A DNA stretch of 64,000 nt from Jannaschia pagri (GTDB taxonomy: Bacteria; Pseudomonadota; Alphaproteobacteria; Rhodobacterales; Rhodobacteraceae): NCBI RefSeq assembly GCF_019655435.1, contig NZ_BPFH01000003.1:434001-498000 (forward strand). Direction: 5' to 3'. Every line of letters begins with the position of its first letter. Position 1 is the stretch's first letter. The notes below the pieces were generated by a model. That model did no database searches and had not been told where the DNA came from. It saw only the letters and a program-made list of their open reading frames with translations. The position numbers and the translations under genes were made by a program. Shown piece by piece: positions 17,123 through 25,506 of this stretch.

Positions 17123-17475
17123 CAGGCGACCTCCCCTGTGATCTTCACGTCGAAGCTGACTGAGACGATGGCATTGGCGACGATCACCGTCTTTGCCCGT
17201 GACGGCAGGGCGGCGCCGCCCTTCACGGCCTCCACCGTCACGGTGCCATAGGGCGCCTCGGCGGCCACGCGGTCGGTGTCCACCTGAGAGGGGTCGGGCG
17301 TGCCGACGCGGATATCCACCAGCATGGCGTCCCGCTCAAACCCGAAGGCCGGGCCAATGGTCAGGGAGTTGCGGTGCAACGCGTCGAACACGGCACGGCA
17401 GGCGGCCTTCGTATGGTCCTCGCCGGTCAGGTCGGTGCCCATGCCCATCTCGATGGCGAATTGCGTCTTTGGCAT
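17122..17475 (-). CDS. Lin0512-family protein (paralog 1)
   Basis: 117 residues, same family as its downstream neighbour (IEMGMGTDLTGEDHTKAA, then TPDPSQVDTDRVAAEAPYGT). The C-terminal half has GGAALPSRAKTVIVANAIVSV, a beta-rich end shared in outline with paralog 2. It follows the ureidoglycolate lyase gene by one base. Two adjacent, diverged copies suggest a hetero-oligomer. The function is unknown, and a role in the ureide pathway is inferred from operon position. Confidence 0.82.
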   Translation of the reverse strand: MPKTQFAIEMGMGTDLTGEDHTKAACRAVFDALHRNSLTIGPAFGFERDAMLVDIRVGTPDPSQVDTDRVAAEAPYGTVTVEAVKGGAALPSRAKTVIVANAIVSVSFDVKITGEVA

Positions 17476-17476
17476 C

Positions 17477-17941
17477 TTAGCTCCCTATGATCCACGGTGT
17501 GGCGTAGTGGTGTTCTTCCAGGTTGTCGGCGGTCTGTTCCCGGTCGATCACGGCAAACAGACCGGGGCTATGCAAGGGCGTCAACACGCCGTGCCAGGTG
17601 CCTCGGTGGAACTGGATGCCCTGATGTGGCGCGGTGACGAAGGCCTTTGGCGTTGCGTCTGGTCCGTCCGCCACAATCACCAGAAACGGGTGTTCGGTCA
17701 TGGGCAGGAACGCTTGGCTGCCCTTCGGATGACGCTCGATCAGGTCTAGCGTGTAGGGCAGGCTGCGCGGCTCCGCGTCAAACAGGCTGACTGAGACCGC
17801 GCCATCCACATCCGGGCGACAGCGGTCATGCCACCGCGTGCAAAGGCCCCCGTTGATGCGCCGCGCGTCGCCACCGGCGCAGGCGATGAGCGTGCCGTAA
17901 GGCGCGAAGAGCTTCTCTGTTATGGGGATCGGGACAATCAC
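17477..17941 (-). CDS. allA: Ureidoglycolate lyase
   Basis: 154 residues from the GTG at 17941, which overlaps the stop of the allantoinase fusion gene (GTGA). Cupin-like AllA features are present: FAPYGTLI at the start, the central block HPKGSQAFLPM and the late HRGTWHGVLTPL. AllA splits ureidoglycolate into glyoxylate and urea. With the fused enzyme upstream, the operon could run from OHCU through allantoin to allantoate and release glyoxylate, although allantoicase/allantoate amidohydrolase is not in the window. Confidence 0.9.
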   Translation of the reverse strand: MIVPIPITEKLFAPYGTLIACAGGDARRINGGLCTRWHDRCRPDVDGAVSVSLFDAEPRSLPYTLDLIERHPKGSQAFLPMTEHPFLVIVADGPDATPKAFVTAPHQGIQFHRGTWHGVLTPLHSPGLFAVIDREQTADNLEEHHYATPWIIGS

Positions 17942-19407
17942 CAGTCCAGCGCCTCCAGCCGCAGGCGCGCGATCCGTTCCACCTGGGCGCAGGCCTCCGT
18001 GAACTCCGCAGCGCTGTCATTGGCAATGCGTCGGTGGAAGGCGTCCAGGATGCTGTCCTTGGTGTGGTCTCGCACGGCGATGATGAACGGAAAGCCATGG
18101 CGCGCGACGTAGTCTGTGTTGAGCCGCTGAAACGTGTCCCGCTCCCCATCGGTCAACAGGTCGAGGCCCGCGCTGGCCTGCTCGGCGGTGCTATCCTCGG
18201 TCAGGCGCCCGGCAGAGGCGAGCTTGCCCGCCAGGTCCGGGTGCGCGCGCAGCACCGCGAGGCGCTCCTCCTCTGTCCCGCCGCGGAAGGCGCGGGCCAT
18301 GGCCGCCGCCAGGCCCGCAGGATGGTGGTGCGCGGGTCCAAGCTCCAACGCCCAGGCGCGTTCCGCCACCCAGGGGGAGTGCTCATAGATCCCACCGAAC
18401 CGCGCAACGAAGGCGTCGCAGTCCATCTCATGGGCCATCTCGCCGGGGGGCACCGGGATATCCGACAATTCCGGGATGGCATCGCGGACAATGTCGCGGC
18501 CTGCGGGGACGTTGACGGCACCCACCGGGTGTACCCTGTCCCAATGGTCCGCAATCTGGGCGCGCGTTGCGATCCAAACGCCCTCGTGGTCGCGCACATG
18601 GTCCAGGAAGCGCTTTAGCGCCATGGCCCGTCCGGGCCGCCCGGCGAGGCGGCAGTGCAGGCCAATGGTCATCATGCGTCCGCCTTCTGCATAGAGACAG
18701 TCGAAACTATCGCGCAGATACGTCTCCCACGAAGCGCCGTCGGCGTGACCCGCTTGGATAGCAAACCGCATATCGTTGGCGTCCAGCGTGTAGGGCAGGA
18801 TCAACTGGCTGCGGTCGCCAAGCCGCACGCGGTACGGCAGGTCATCGGCATAGCTGTCCGAGATATAGGCGAGGTCCCCTTCCTCCGCCGCCAACCGGAC
18901 CGTGTTCATGGAACAGCGCCCCGTGTACCAGCCGCGCGGGGGTGCACCGGTGGTGGCCCGGTGCAGATCCAGAGCTTCGCGGATGGCGGCCCGTTCGTCG
19001 TCAGGCGACATGTCTTTGTGTTCCACCCATTTCAGCCCGTGGGAGGCGATCTCCCACTTGGCACCTTGCATGGCCTCTACCTGCAAAGGCGACCGGGCGA
19101 GGGCCGTCGCGACCCCATAGACCGTCACCGGCAAATCGCGCAGCATCCGGTGCAGCCGCCAGAACCCGGCGCGGGCGCCGTACTCATAGATGGATTCCAT
19201 GTTCCAATGGCGTTGATCCGGCCAGGGCTGGGCACCCGTGATCTCCGACAGGAACGCCTCGGAGGTCGGATCCCCGTGCAGCACGTTGTTCTCGCCCCCC
19301 TCCTCGTAGTTCAGCACGATGGACAGGGCGAGCCGTGCGCCGCCGGGCCAGTGGGCATCGGGCGGGGTCGGGCCGTGGCCCAGAAGGTCACGAGGGTAGC
19401 GGTTCAT
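17938..19407 (-). CDS. puuE-uraD: Fused allantoinase (PuuE) - OHCU decarboxylase (UraD)
   Basis: 489 residues from the ATG at 19407, preceded by GGAGA; an in-frame ATG at 19440 is less likely. Residues 1 to about 310 are a polysaccharide-deacetylase-like allantoinase: MNRYPRDLLGHGPTPPDAHW at the start, GGENNVLHGDPTSE, a late GLHCRLAGRPGRA. Residues about 325-489 are an OHCU decarboxylase with AHPDLAGKLA (the catalytic His region) and STAEQASAGLD. UraD converts OHCU to S-allantoin, and PuuE opens allantoin to allantoate, so consecutive steps share one chain. No urate oxidase or HIU hydrolase is nearby. Confidence 0.93.
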   Translation of the reverse strand: MNRYPRDLLGHGPTPPDAHWPGGARLALSIVLNYEEGGENNVLHGDPTSEAFLSEITGAQPWPDQRHWNMESIYEYGARAGFWRLHRMLRDLPVTVYGVATALARSPLQVEAMQGAKWEIASHGLKWVEHKDMSPDDERAAIREALDLHRATTGAPPRGWYTGRCSMNTVRLAAEEGDLAYISDSYADDLPYRVRLGDRSQLILPYTLDANDMRFAIQAGHADGASWETYLRDSFDCLYAEGGRMMTIGLHCRLAGRPGRAMALKRFLDHVRDHEGVWIATRAQIADHWDRVHPVGAVNVPAGRDIVRDAIPELSDIPVPPGEMAHEMDCDAFVARFGGIYEHSPWVAERAWALELGPAHHHPAGLAAAMARAFRGGTEEERLAVLRAHPDLAGKLASAGRLTEDSTAEQASAGLDLLTDGERDTFQRLNTDYVARHGFPFIIAVRDHTKDSILDAFHRRIANDSAAEFTEACAQVERIARLRLEALDW

Positions 19408-19470
19408 CGGGGTCTCCGGCAGGGGCGTTCCGATGACCATGGCGCGCGTCCGCCTGCGGGTCCAGGGGCG

Positions 19471-20238
19471 TCAGTCGGTCACCAGGGCCGCCAATTGCTG
19501 GGCCGCTTCCTTGAGGCGCGGCAAGCAGGCGCGGGCGCCATCCAGGTCCATGCGTTGGGTCGGCGCGTGAACGGACAACGTCGCGAGCAGCCGGTTGTTC
19601 GGGTCGAGGATTGGGACGGCAACGGCCACCATATCTGGCATGAACTCGCCCCGATCTTCGGAATGGCCCCGTCGCCGGATCGTTGCCAACGCCGACTCCA
19701 GACTGGCGCGATCCGTGTAGGTGTCCGGCGTCTGGGCCTCAAGCTCCGTGGTATCGAGATAGGTCTCCAGGGTGCGCGGGGACAGGGTCGACAGGAACAT
19801 CTTGCCCGATGCCGTGCAATACATGGGAACACGCGTCCCCGGCGGGAGCTGAATGCGCAGGGGCCATTCGGTTTCCACCCGCTCCAGATAGACCATACGG
19901 TCGCCCTCTGGCAGCGCGATGTTGCAGGTCTCACCGATGGAATGGGACAGCTGCGTCAAGATCGACTTGCGCGCCGTTTGGATCTGAGCGGAGGAGAGAA
20001 CCCCCCCGGCCAGGCGGCGCAATCGGGCACCGGGCAGATAGGCCCGGCCCCCGATGTCGCGTTGCAGAAACCCTTCGTCCAAAAGCGTCGAGAACAACCG
20101 GTGGATGGTGGGTTTCGGCAGGCCGAGGCGGGCATTCACCTCGGTCGGGGTGATCGGGACACCGGCGCGCGCCACTTCTTCTAGCACCATGAGAAGGCGC
20201 AGATTGGTGGGGATGCTGTCGGACCGGTGTCCATCCAT
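19471..20238 (-). CDS. IclR-family transcriptional regulator
   Basis: 255 residues. The N-terminal winged helix-turn-helix covers about 8-70 (PITPTEVNARLGLPKPTIHR is the recognition region). The C-terminal effector domain follows, with GETCNIALPEGDRMVYLERV and the family motif YCTASGKMFLS near residue 140. It starts seven bases after the TRAP permease gene and precedes the allantoinase fusion on the same strand, so it likely regulates this operon in response to a ureide or a downstream acid. A near-perfect palindrome in front of dctP is a candidate site. Confidence 0.9.
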   Translation of the reverse strand: MDGHRSDSIPTNLRLLMVLEEVARAGVPITPTEVNARLGLPKPTIHRLFSTLLDEGFLQRDIGGRAYLPGARLRRLAGGVLSSAQIQTARKSILTQLSHSIGETCNIALPEGDRMVYLERVETEWPLRIQLPPGTRVPMYCTASGKMFLSTLSPRTLETYLDTTELEAQTPDTYTDRASLESALATIRRRGHSEDRGEFMPDMVAVAVPILDPNNRLLATLSVHAPTQRMDLDGARACLPRLKEAAQQLAALVTD

Positions 20239-20245
20239 CGGGTCG

Positions 20246-21607
20246 TTACCTCATGAGTTCCACAAGCCCGGTCGAAAGGCCTGGTACAAGGGCCACAACC
20301 AGCCAAACCAGAAGCAGCGCAACAAGATAGGGCACCGTGTAGGGCAAAAGCCGGAAGTATGGAACGCCAGTCACCCCAGATGCGACATAGAGGTTCAGGC
20401 CATAGGGCGGCGTAATGAACCCGATGGAGGCCCCGACGAGGAAGATCACTGCGAATTGCACCGGCTCCACGCCCACCTCATGGGCAATCGGCGCGAGGAT
20501 GGGCGCCAGGATGATCGTCACCGGCAGCGACTCCAGGACCATGCCGCAGATGAAGACGATGGCCATGGCGGTGAACAGCACTGCGTAGTAGCCGCCCATG
20601 CCCGTCACGAAATCGCCGATGGTCTGCTGCGCGCCCAGAACCGACAGGTTCTGCTGCATCACGACCGAGACCGCGATCAGCGGCGCCAGGATGCCAGTGA
20701 TCTGGGCCGACCGCATGGTGATCGACGGCAATTCGATGGGGCTGAAGCCCTGGACCAGCAGCATCTCAGCAAAGGACTTATCCTCCAGCGGGCGGTCCTC
20801 CTCTTTGCCCATCATCTTGTAGAGGGGCAGACAGATAAACCCGACGATCACGCAGAAGCCGACGGTCACGCCAGCGGCCTCGGTCGGGCTAAAGCGACCC
20901 GTGTAGATGCCCCAGAGAACAAGGCCGATGGCGAAGAAGCCGAGCCATGCGCCGATGCCAGTTTTGAGCATCCGCGCGAAGGACAGGTTGATCAGGATCC
21001 CCCACTTGTTCACGAAGGACAGCACGAAGGCCACGATCATCATAGCCAGGACCATCATGGCGCCGGGCACGATGCCCGCGATGAACAACTCTGAGATCGG
21101 CAGGTTCATCAAGAAGCCGTAGACGATGAAGATGATCGACGGCGGGATGATGATCCCGACGCAACCGCCCGCCGCCGCCGTGGCCGCCGAGAAGCGTTCG
21201 TCATAGCCGCCTTTGACCATCTCCGGATGCAGCATCGATCCGATGGTGGCCGTTGTGGCTGAGTTGGAGCCCGAGATGGCCGCAAACAGGCCACAGGCGC
21301 CGAGCGCGGCCATGGACAGACCGCCCCGGATCCAGCCGAGGCAGGCATAGGCATAATCCGACAGCCGCCGCGCGATGCCCGAGCGGTTAATGAGGTCACC
21401 GGTCAGGATGAACAGCGGCATGGCCAGCAAGGCAAAGCCATTGGTGAACACATCCGACAGGGCTTGCCCAATATTCAACAGCGGCAGCGACAGCACGAAG
21501 GACGTGCCGATAACCCAATAACCGATCACCAGAAAGACCGGCACGCCTAACATGAACAGGACGGTCACGCCGACTGAGATCAGGGTGATGAGAGTTCCGT
21601 CGGTCAT
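20246..21607 (-). CDS. dctM: TRAP transporter large permease, DctM type
   Basis: 453 residues with about twelve membrane segments. Family blocks include LFILTGDLINRSGIARRLSD near residue 62 and AISGSNSATTATIGSMLHPEM near 110, as in DctM subunits. It exchanges substrate for sodium together with DctQ and the DctP binding protein. Its start overlaps the dctQ stop by four bases. It belongs to the minus-strand operon leading to the ureide genes. Confidence 0.95.
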   Translation of the reverse strand: MTDGTLITLISVGVTVLFMLGVPVFLVIGYWVIGTSFVLSLPLLNIGQALSDVFTNGFALLAMPLFILTGDLINRSGIARRLSDYAYACLGWIRGGLSMAALGACGLFAAISGSNSATTATIGSMLHPEMVKGGYDERFSAATAAAGGCVGIIIPPSIIFIVYGFLMNLPISELFIAGIVPGAMMVLAMMIVAFVLSFVNKWGILINLSFARMLKTGIGAWLGFFAIGLVLWGIYTGRFSPTEAAGVTVGFCVIVGFICLPLYKMMGKEEDRPLEDKSFAEMLLVQGFSPIELPSITMRSAQITGILAPLIAVSVVMQQNLSVLGAQQTIGDFVTGMGGYYAVLFTAMAIVFICGMVLESLPVTIILAPILAPIAHEVGVEPVQFAVIFLVGASIGFITPPYGLNLYVASGVTGVPYFRLLPYTVPYLVALLLVWLVVALVPGLSTGLVELMR

Positions 21608-22278
21608 GCGTCACCTCCGATCACGGCTTGCTCGATGAGGGTGTTGCCCTCGCGGAAATTCTTGAGGTCTTTGACCAGGTTCTCCTGCACGCGTGCTGAC
21701 AGCGCCAGGAAGGCCAGGGGGACGGAGGCCAGGAACCACCACTGCATCACGTTGTCGGTGCCCGCCATGAAGCGGAAGTTGGCGGCGGCTGCGATGGTGT
21801 CTTGGGTCGTTGTCACGATGACGATCCAGGCAAAGACGATCCAGAGGACGGCGTCCAAGACCAGGCAGGCGATCTGCCCCGTCCGCGGCATGGCCGTGCG
21901 GAACTCAGAAAATGCCAGGTGCGTGCGCAGCTTGACGTTATAGCTGCACCCGACCCAGGTCATGATCAGGAACAGGAACGGGGGCAGTGTCGTCGACCAG
22001 GGCTTTTGCCCATCGAAGTAGAACCGCTCCAACACGCCTTCAAAGATGATGTAGCCGATGGCCAGATAGCTGACGACCATGACCGTCGGTTCAAGGTACC
22101 GCTCAATGAATGGCACGAGGCGGTAGATCGTCGCCAGCAGTGCCCCGCCCAAGATCGTGACAAGCAAGCCAAGGGACCAGCCTGCCGTTTGGTTCTGCCG
22201 GATGGCATCCCCAAGCATCCATGCGTCGTTTCCGAAAAAGGCGGAGATTATCTCGCCCATGCCGCCGAAGACTTCCAT
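21604..22278 (-). CDS. dctQ: TRAP transporter small permease, DctQ type
   Basis: 224 residues with four predicted membrane segments (around 35-55, 65-85, 130-150, 175-200), long for a DctQ subunit. WVGCSYNVKLRTHLAFSEFR is the family-typical conserved cytoplasmic region. The first about 30 residues (MGEIISAFFGNDAWMLGDAI region) are an extra N-terminal part. It lies between dctP (137-bp gap with a hairpin) and dctM (overlap). Confidence 0.88.
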   Translation of the reverse strand: MEVFGGMGEIISAFFGNDAWMLGDAIRQNQTAGWSLGLLVTILGGALLATIYRLVPFIERYLEPTVMVVSYLAIGYIIFEGVLERFYFDGQKPWSTTLPPFLFLIMTWVGCSYNVKLRTHLAFSEFRTAMPRTGQIACLVLDAVLWIVFAWIVIVTTTQDTIAAAANFRFMAGTDNVMQWWFLASVPLAFLALSARVQENLVKDLKNFREGNTLIEQAVIGGDA

Positions 22279-22369
22279 CGACGCACCCTCCCAAATGTGT
22301 CCTTGCGACCCTCCCGGTCGCGTCCGGGGATCCTATCACGCCATGTCAGCGTGCGTCCCTTCGTGAAAC

Positions 22370-22388
22370 CGGGCGCCGATGGCGCCCG
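22370..22388 (-). terminator. Hairpin between dctP and dctQ (attenuating or mRNA-stabilising)
   Basis: CGGGCGCC-ATC-GGCGCCCG, a perfect 8-bp stem read from the minus strand (or the same stem on plus). There is no clear T-run after it in the dctP direction, so it more likely protects the dctP transcript or partly terminates. Such hairpins explain higher levels of binding protein than permease. Confidence 0.5.
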
Positions 22389-22415
22389 ATCCGTTTTGTC
22401 TGGATCCGAGAGGGA

Positions 22416-23645
22416 TCAGGCTTTCCACCAGCGACGCGGCTCGACGTTTTCGGCCAGCGTGTGGGTGTTTTCGCGCGCGATACGGTAGATCTCGGCGTAG
22501 GTGTCGAGACCGCCGGACCAACCGTTGAGGCGCTCGCGCCACTGTTCCCACTCGGCGGGCTGGAACTCGGGCGAGCACATTTCCTCGGCCATCTTGATCT
22601 GCTCAGCCGACAGATCCGCAACGCGGACGTTGTTCTCCGCAAAGATCGTGCCGGGCTTTTGCGGGTTCGAGGCGCCGACGGTGTTGACCAGGGCGGCTTC
22701 GTTGGCGGCCTGGACGTGGACCTGGGTCAGGTAGGCCGATTCCATCACGGCATCCTGCAACTCACCCGACAGGCTGTCGAAGACCGAGGCCGACATGGCG
22801 GTGTGCTCGGTGCCGCAGAAGAAGCGCAGATCGACTGACTGGGACACAACCGGCGACATGTTGGCGTAGGCCACGGCCGAGGCCCAGGTTTCCGCGCCGT
22901 CGATCAGGCCCTGCTTGAGACCGTCGAGGGTTTCTTCCCAGGCGACCGGTACCGGGTTCAGGTTCAGCAGGCGCATGGCGATCCGGCCTAGCTGGGTCCC
23001 CGTCACGCGGTTCTTCGTGCCAAACAGCTCTTCGATCGAGGTGACCGTGGGCTTATCGGCAAAGGTCGAGCCCATCTGCAGGCCGCGCAGTTCGGCGTGG
23101 CTGAACAGGAACTTCAGGCCGTGGCGCTTTTCGTAGGGATCCCGCAGCAGCGGCACCGACTCGGGCGAGTAGAGGAAGTGGTATTGGTCGGCCCGGGTCC
23201 GGAACTGGTACGCATAGTCCAGCACGTTCAGATAGGGCGCACCACCGGCGGAGTTCTGAGTCGAGGCGGCGTACATGTCGACGATGCCGGACTGGGTTTT
23301 CTCGACGCAGGACGTCTGACCACAGATCTGGTTGTCGCCAATGAACTCCACCCGGATCTCACCGTCGGTGCGGCTTTCCAGGTCGCGGGCGAACTCCAAA
23401 ACGCCGGCGCGTTCGATCAGCAGGTTTCTTTGGTTGAAACCAGCGGCACCAAGCTTGAAGGTGTGCTTAGCTTCTTTGGCGAAGCGCTTTTCGTAGCTCG
23501 ACTCGGCTGCGCGGGCGACATCTCCCAAAGTCACGGCGCCGGTCAGTGTGGCCGCCCCGAGGACGACAGACGACATGCCGTACTGGCTTGTCAGTTTGAA
23601 GAAGTCGCGGCGCGAAATGCCCGCGAGTGCGTTGGACGCTTTCAT
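22416..23645 (-). CDS. dctP: TRAP transporter substrate-binding protein, DctP type, Tat-exported
   Basis: 409 residues. The N-terminus carries a twin-arginine signal (SRRDFFKLTSQYG, then a hydrophobic stretch to about DVARAAES), implying folding before export to the periplasm. The DctP fold follows (AAGFNQRNLLIERAGVLEFA start of the mature domain, and LRGLQMGSTFADKPTVTSIE near residue 190 with the conserved Arg that binds a carboxylate). This supports an acidic ligand. The neighbours are purine-breakdown genes, so a ureide such as allantoate or ureidoglycolate is a possible ligand (inference). Confidence 0.92.
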   Translation of the reverse strand: MKASNALAGISRRDFFKLTSQYGMSSVVLGAATLTGAVTLGDVARAAESSYEKRFAKEAKHTFKLGAAGFNQRNLLIERAGVLEFARDLESRTDGEIRVEFIGDNQICGQTSCVEKTQSGIVDMYAASTQNSAGGAPYLNVLDYAYQFRTRADQYHFLYSPESVPLLRDPYEKRHGLKFLFSHAELRGLQMGSTFADKPTVTSIEELFGTKNRVTGTQLGRIAMRLLNLNPVPVAWEETLDGLKQGLIDGAETWASAVAYANMSPVVSQSVDLRFFCGTEHTAMSASVFDSLSGELQDAVMESAYLTQVHVQAANEAALVNTVGASNPQKPGTIFAENNVRVADLSAEQIKMAEEMCSPEFQPAEWEQWRERLNGWSGGLDTYAEIYRIARENTHTLAENVEPRRWWKA

Positions 23646-23662
23646 GTATTCCTCCCTGAGTG

Positions 23663-23681
23663 TGCAAATATGATACTTGCA
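23663..23681. promoter_or_regulatory. Palindrome between dctP and the GMC gene, candidate operator
   Basis: TGCAAATATGATACTTGCA matches its reverse complement at 8 of 9 position pairs. It sits 18 bases before the dctP start, inside the 121-bp divergent interval with the GMC oxidoreductase gene. IclR proteins bind palindromes of this size, and an iclR gene lies in the same operon. Binding is inferred. Confidence 0.45.
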
Positions 23682-23766
23682 GTCTCAATATTCAGCATTC
23701 TAAGCTGGCGCTGACAAGCTTTTCTTTCGCAAATCCTGCGCAAAGATCGGATGGGAGGGTCTGAAC

Positions 23767-25383
23767 ATGGCTGAAGTCACGGCTGATTACGTGGTTGTGG
23801 GGGCTGGATCGGCGGGGTGTGTCCTTGCGAACCGGCTCTCGGCAGACCCGAAAAACAAGGTGATTCTGCTCGAAGCAGGGCCGCGCGATTGGAACCCCTG
23901 GATCCACGTGCCGGTCGGGTACTTCAAAACGATGCACAATCCGACCGTCGACTGGTGCTACCGCACGGAACCTGATCCGGGCCTGAACGGACGTCAGATC
24001 GATTGGCCGCGTGGCAAGGTCTTGGGAGGGTCCTCGTCGCTCAACGGTCTGCTGTACGTGCGCGGCCAACCCGAAGACTACGACCGCTGGCGCCAGATGG
24101 GCAATTCCGGTTGGGGTTGGGAGGACGTGCTGCCCCTGTTCAAACGGTCCCAGCACCAAGAACGGGGTGCCGATGATTTCCACGGCGCAGATGGGCCGCT
24201 CTGGGTCTCAAACATGCGCCTGCAACGGCCCATTTGCGACGCTTGGGTCGCGGCGGCCCAGAACGCGGGATACCCGTTCAACCCCGATTACAACGGTGCC
24301 ACGCAGGAGGGCGCGAGCTACTTCCAGCTGACTACCAAAAAGGGGCGGCGCTGTTCCTCGGCGGTGGCCTTCCTGAACCCGGCGCGGTCGCGTGACAATC
24401 TGACGATCATCACGAACGCTCCGGCCAGCCGTTTGATTCTAGAGGGTTCTCGCTGCGTGGGCGTCGCCTATAAAGACAAAGCCGGTGTGGAGCAGATCGT
24501 TCGCGCCGGACGCGAGGTCGTGGTCTCGGGTGGCGCGATCAACTCGCCCCAACTGCTGATGCTATCGGGCATTGGCGAGGCGGCGCAGCTTCAGGAGCAC
24601 GGGATTGACGTGCACACGGATCTGCCCGGCGTGGGTAAGAACCTCCAGGATCACCTGCAAGCGCGTCTGGTCTACAAATGTAACGAGCCGACCCTGAACG
24701 ACGAAGTGCGCAGCCTGTTCAATCAGGCGCGGATCGCCCTGAAATACGCGATGTTCCGGTCTGGCCCCATGACCATGGCGGCCTCGCTGGCGACAGGATT
24801 CTTTAAAACCGGGGACCATGTGGCGACGCCGGATATCCAGTTCCACGTGCAGCCCTGGTCGGCGGACAGCCCCGGCGAAGGCGTGCATCCGTTCAGCGCC
24901 TTTACCATGTCGGTCTGTCAGCTAAGGCCCGAAAGCCGTGGGGAAATTCGCCTCGCCTCGCCGGAGGCAGGCGTCTATCCGAAGATCATTCCCAAGTACC
25001 TCAGCGAAGAGGTCGACTGCCGTACCATCGTGGACGGCATCAAGATCGCCCGCCGAATCGCCCAGCACGCGCCGCTAAAGGACAAGATCTCGGAGGAGTT
25101 CCGTCCGACCGCTGATCTGGCCATGGACGACTATGAGGGCACGCTGGATTGGGCGCGCAACAACTCCGTCTCGATCTATCACCCGACAGGGACCTGTAAG
25201 ATGGGACAGGGGCCGGGGGCCGTGGTGGATGAGCGGTTGCGGGTCCATGGGATCAGCGGCCTGCGCGTCGCGGATTGTTCGATCATGCCTGAAATCGTGT
25301 CGGGCAATACCAATGCACCGGCGATCATGATTGGCGAAAAGGCCTCTGACTTGGTGCTGGAAGACGCCCGCGTGGGCGCCTGA
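23767..25383 (+). CDS. GMC-family FAD oxidoreductase (choline-dehydrogenase-like)
   Basis: 538 residues. The N-terminal FAD motif is VVGAGSAGCVLANRL. The GMC signature is near residue 80 (GKVLGGSSSLNGLLYVRG), and the second signature is near 258 (VSGGAINSPQLLMLSGIG). The active-site His lies in IYHPTGTCKMG near residue 470, with GNTNAPAIMIGEKA following. Such flavoenzymes oxidise alcohols to aldehydes or acids. Divergence from the TRAP/ureide operon suggests a common inducer, but a true choline substrate is not shown, as no betB or choline transporter is present. Confidence 0.9.
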   Translation: MAEVTADYVVVGAGSAGCVLANRLSADPKNKVILLEAGPRDWNPWIHVPVGYFKTMHNPTVDWCYRTEPDPGLNGRQIDWPRGKVLGGSSSLNGLLYVRGQPEDYDRWRQMGNSGWGWEDVLPLFKRSQHQERGADDFHGADGPLWVSNMRLQRPICDAWVAAAQNAGYPFNPDYNGATQEGASYFQLTTKKGRRCSSAVAFLNPARSRDNLTIITNAPASRLILEGSRCVGVAYKDKAGVEQIVRAGREVVVSGGAINSPQLLMLSGIGEAAQLQEHGIDVHTDLPGVGKNLQDHLQARLVYKCNEPTLNDEVRSLFNQARIALKYAMFRSGPMTMAASLATGFFKTGDHVATPDIQFHVQPWSADSPGEGVHPFSAFTMSVCQLRPESRGEIRLASPEAGVYPKIIPKYLSEEVDCRTIVDGIKIARRIAQHAPLKDKISEEFRPTADLAMDDYEGTLDWARNNSVSIYHPTGTCKMGQGPGAVVDERLRVHGISGLRVADCSIMPEIVSGNTNAPAIMIGEKASDLVLEDARVGA

Positions 25384-25465
25384 ACCGTAGGTATGATCCA
25401 GGGGTGACCCTGGGGTGATCTGTGTCGGACGTGCGGACATCTGAAGGTCGGCACGTCCTCGACGG

Positions 25466-25506
25466 AAAGGCGGTGTGTCAGAGAGCCTGGCGCACCGCCT
25501 TTTTCC
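25466..25506 (+). terminator. Rho-independent terminator after the GMC gene
   Basis: AAAGGCGGTG pairs with CACCGCCTTT (10-bp stem, 17-base loop) followed by a short T-run in the plus direction. It overlaps the stop codon of the convergent uxuB gene, so the same DNA ends both transcription units. Confidence 0.75.

Noticed and set aside
18655-20184. Plus-strand open frame of about 509 codons
   Set aside because: It runs opposite the PuuE-UraD and IclR genes, which have clear family motifs; the translation is low-complexity and Arg/Gly/Gln-rich.
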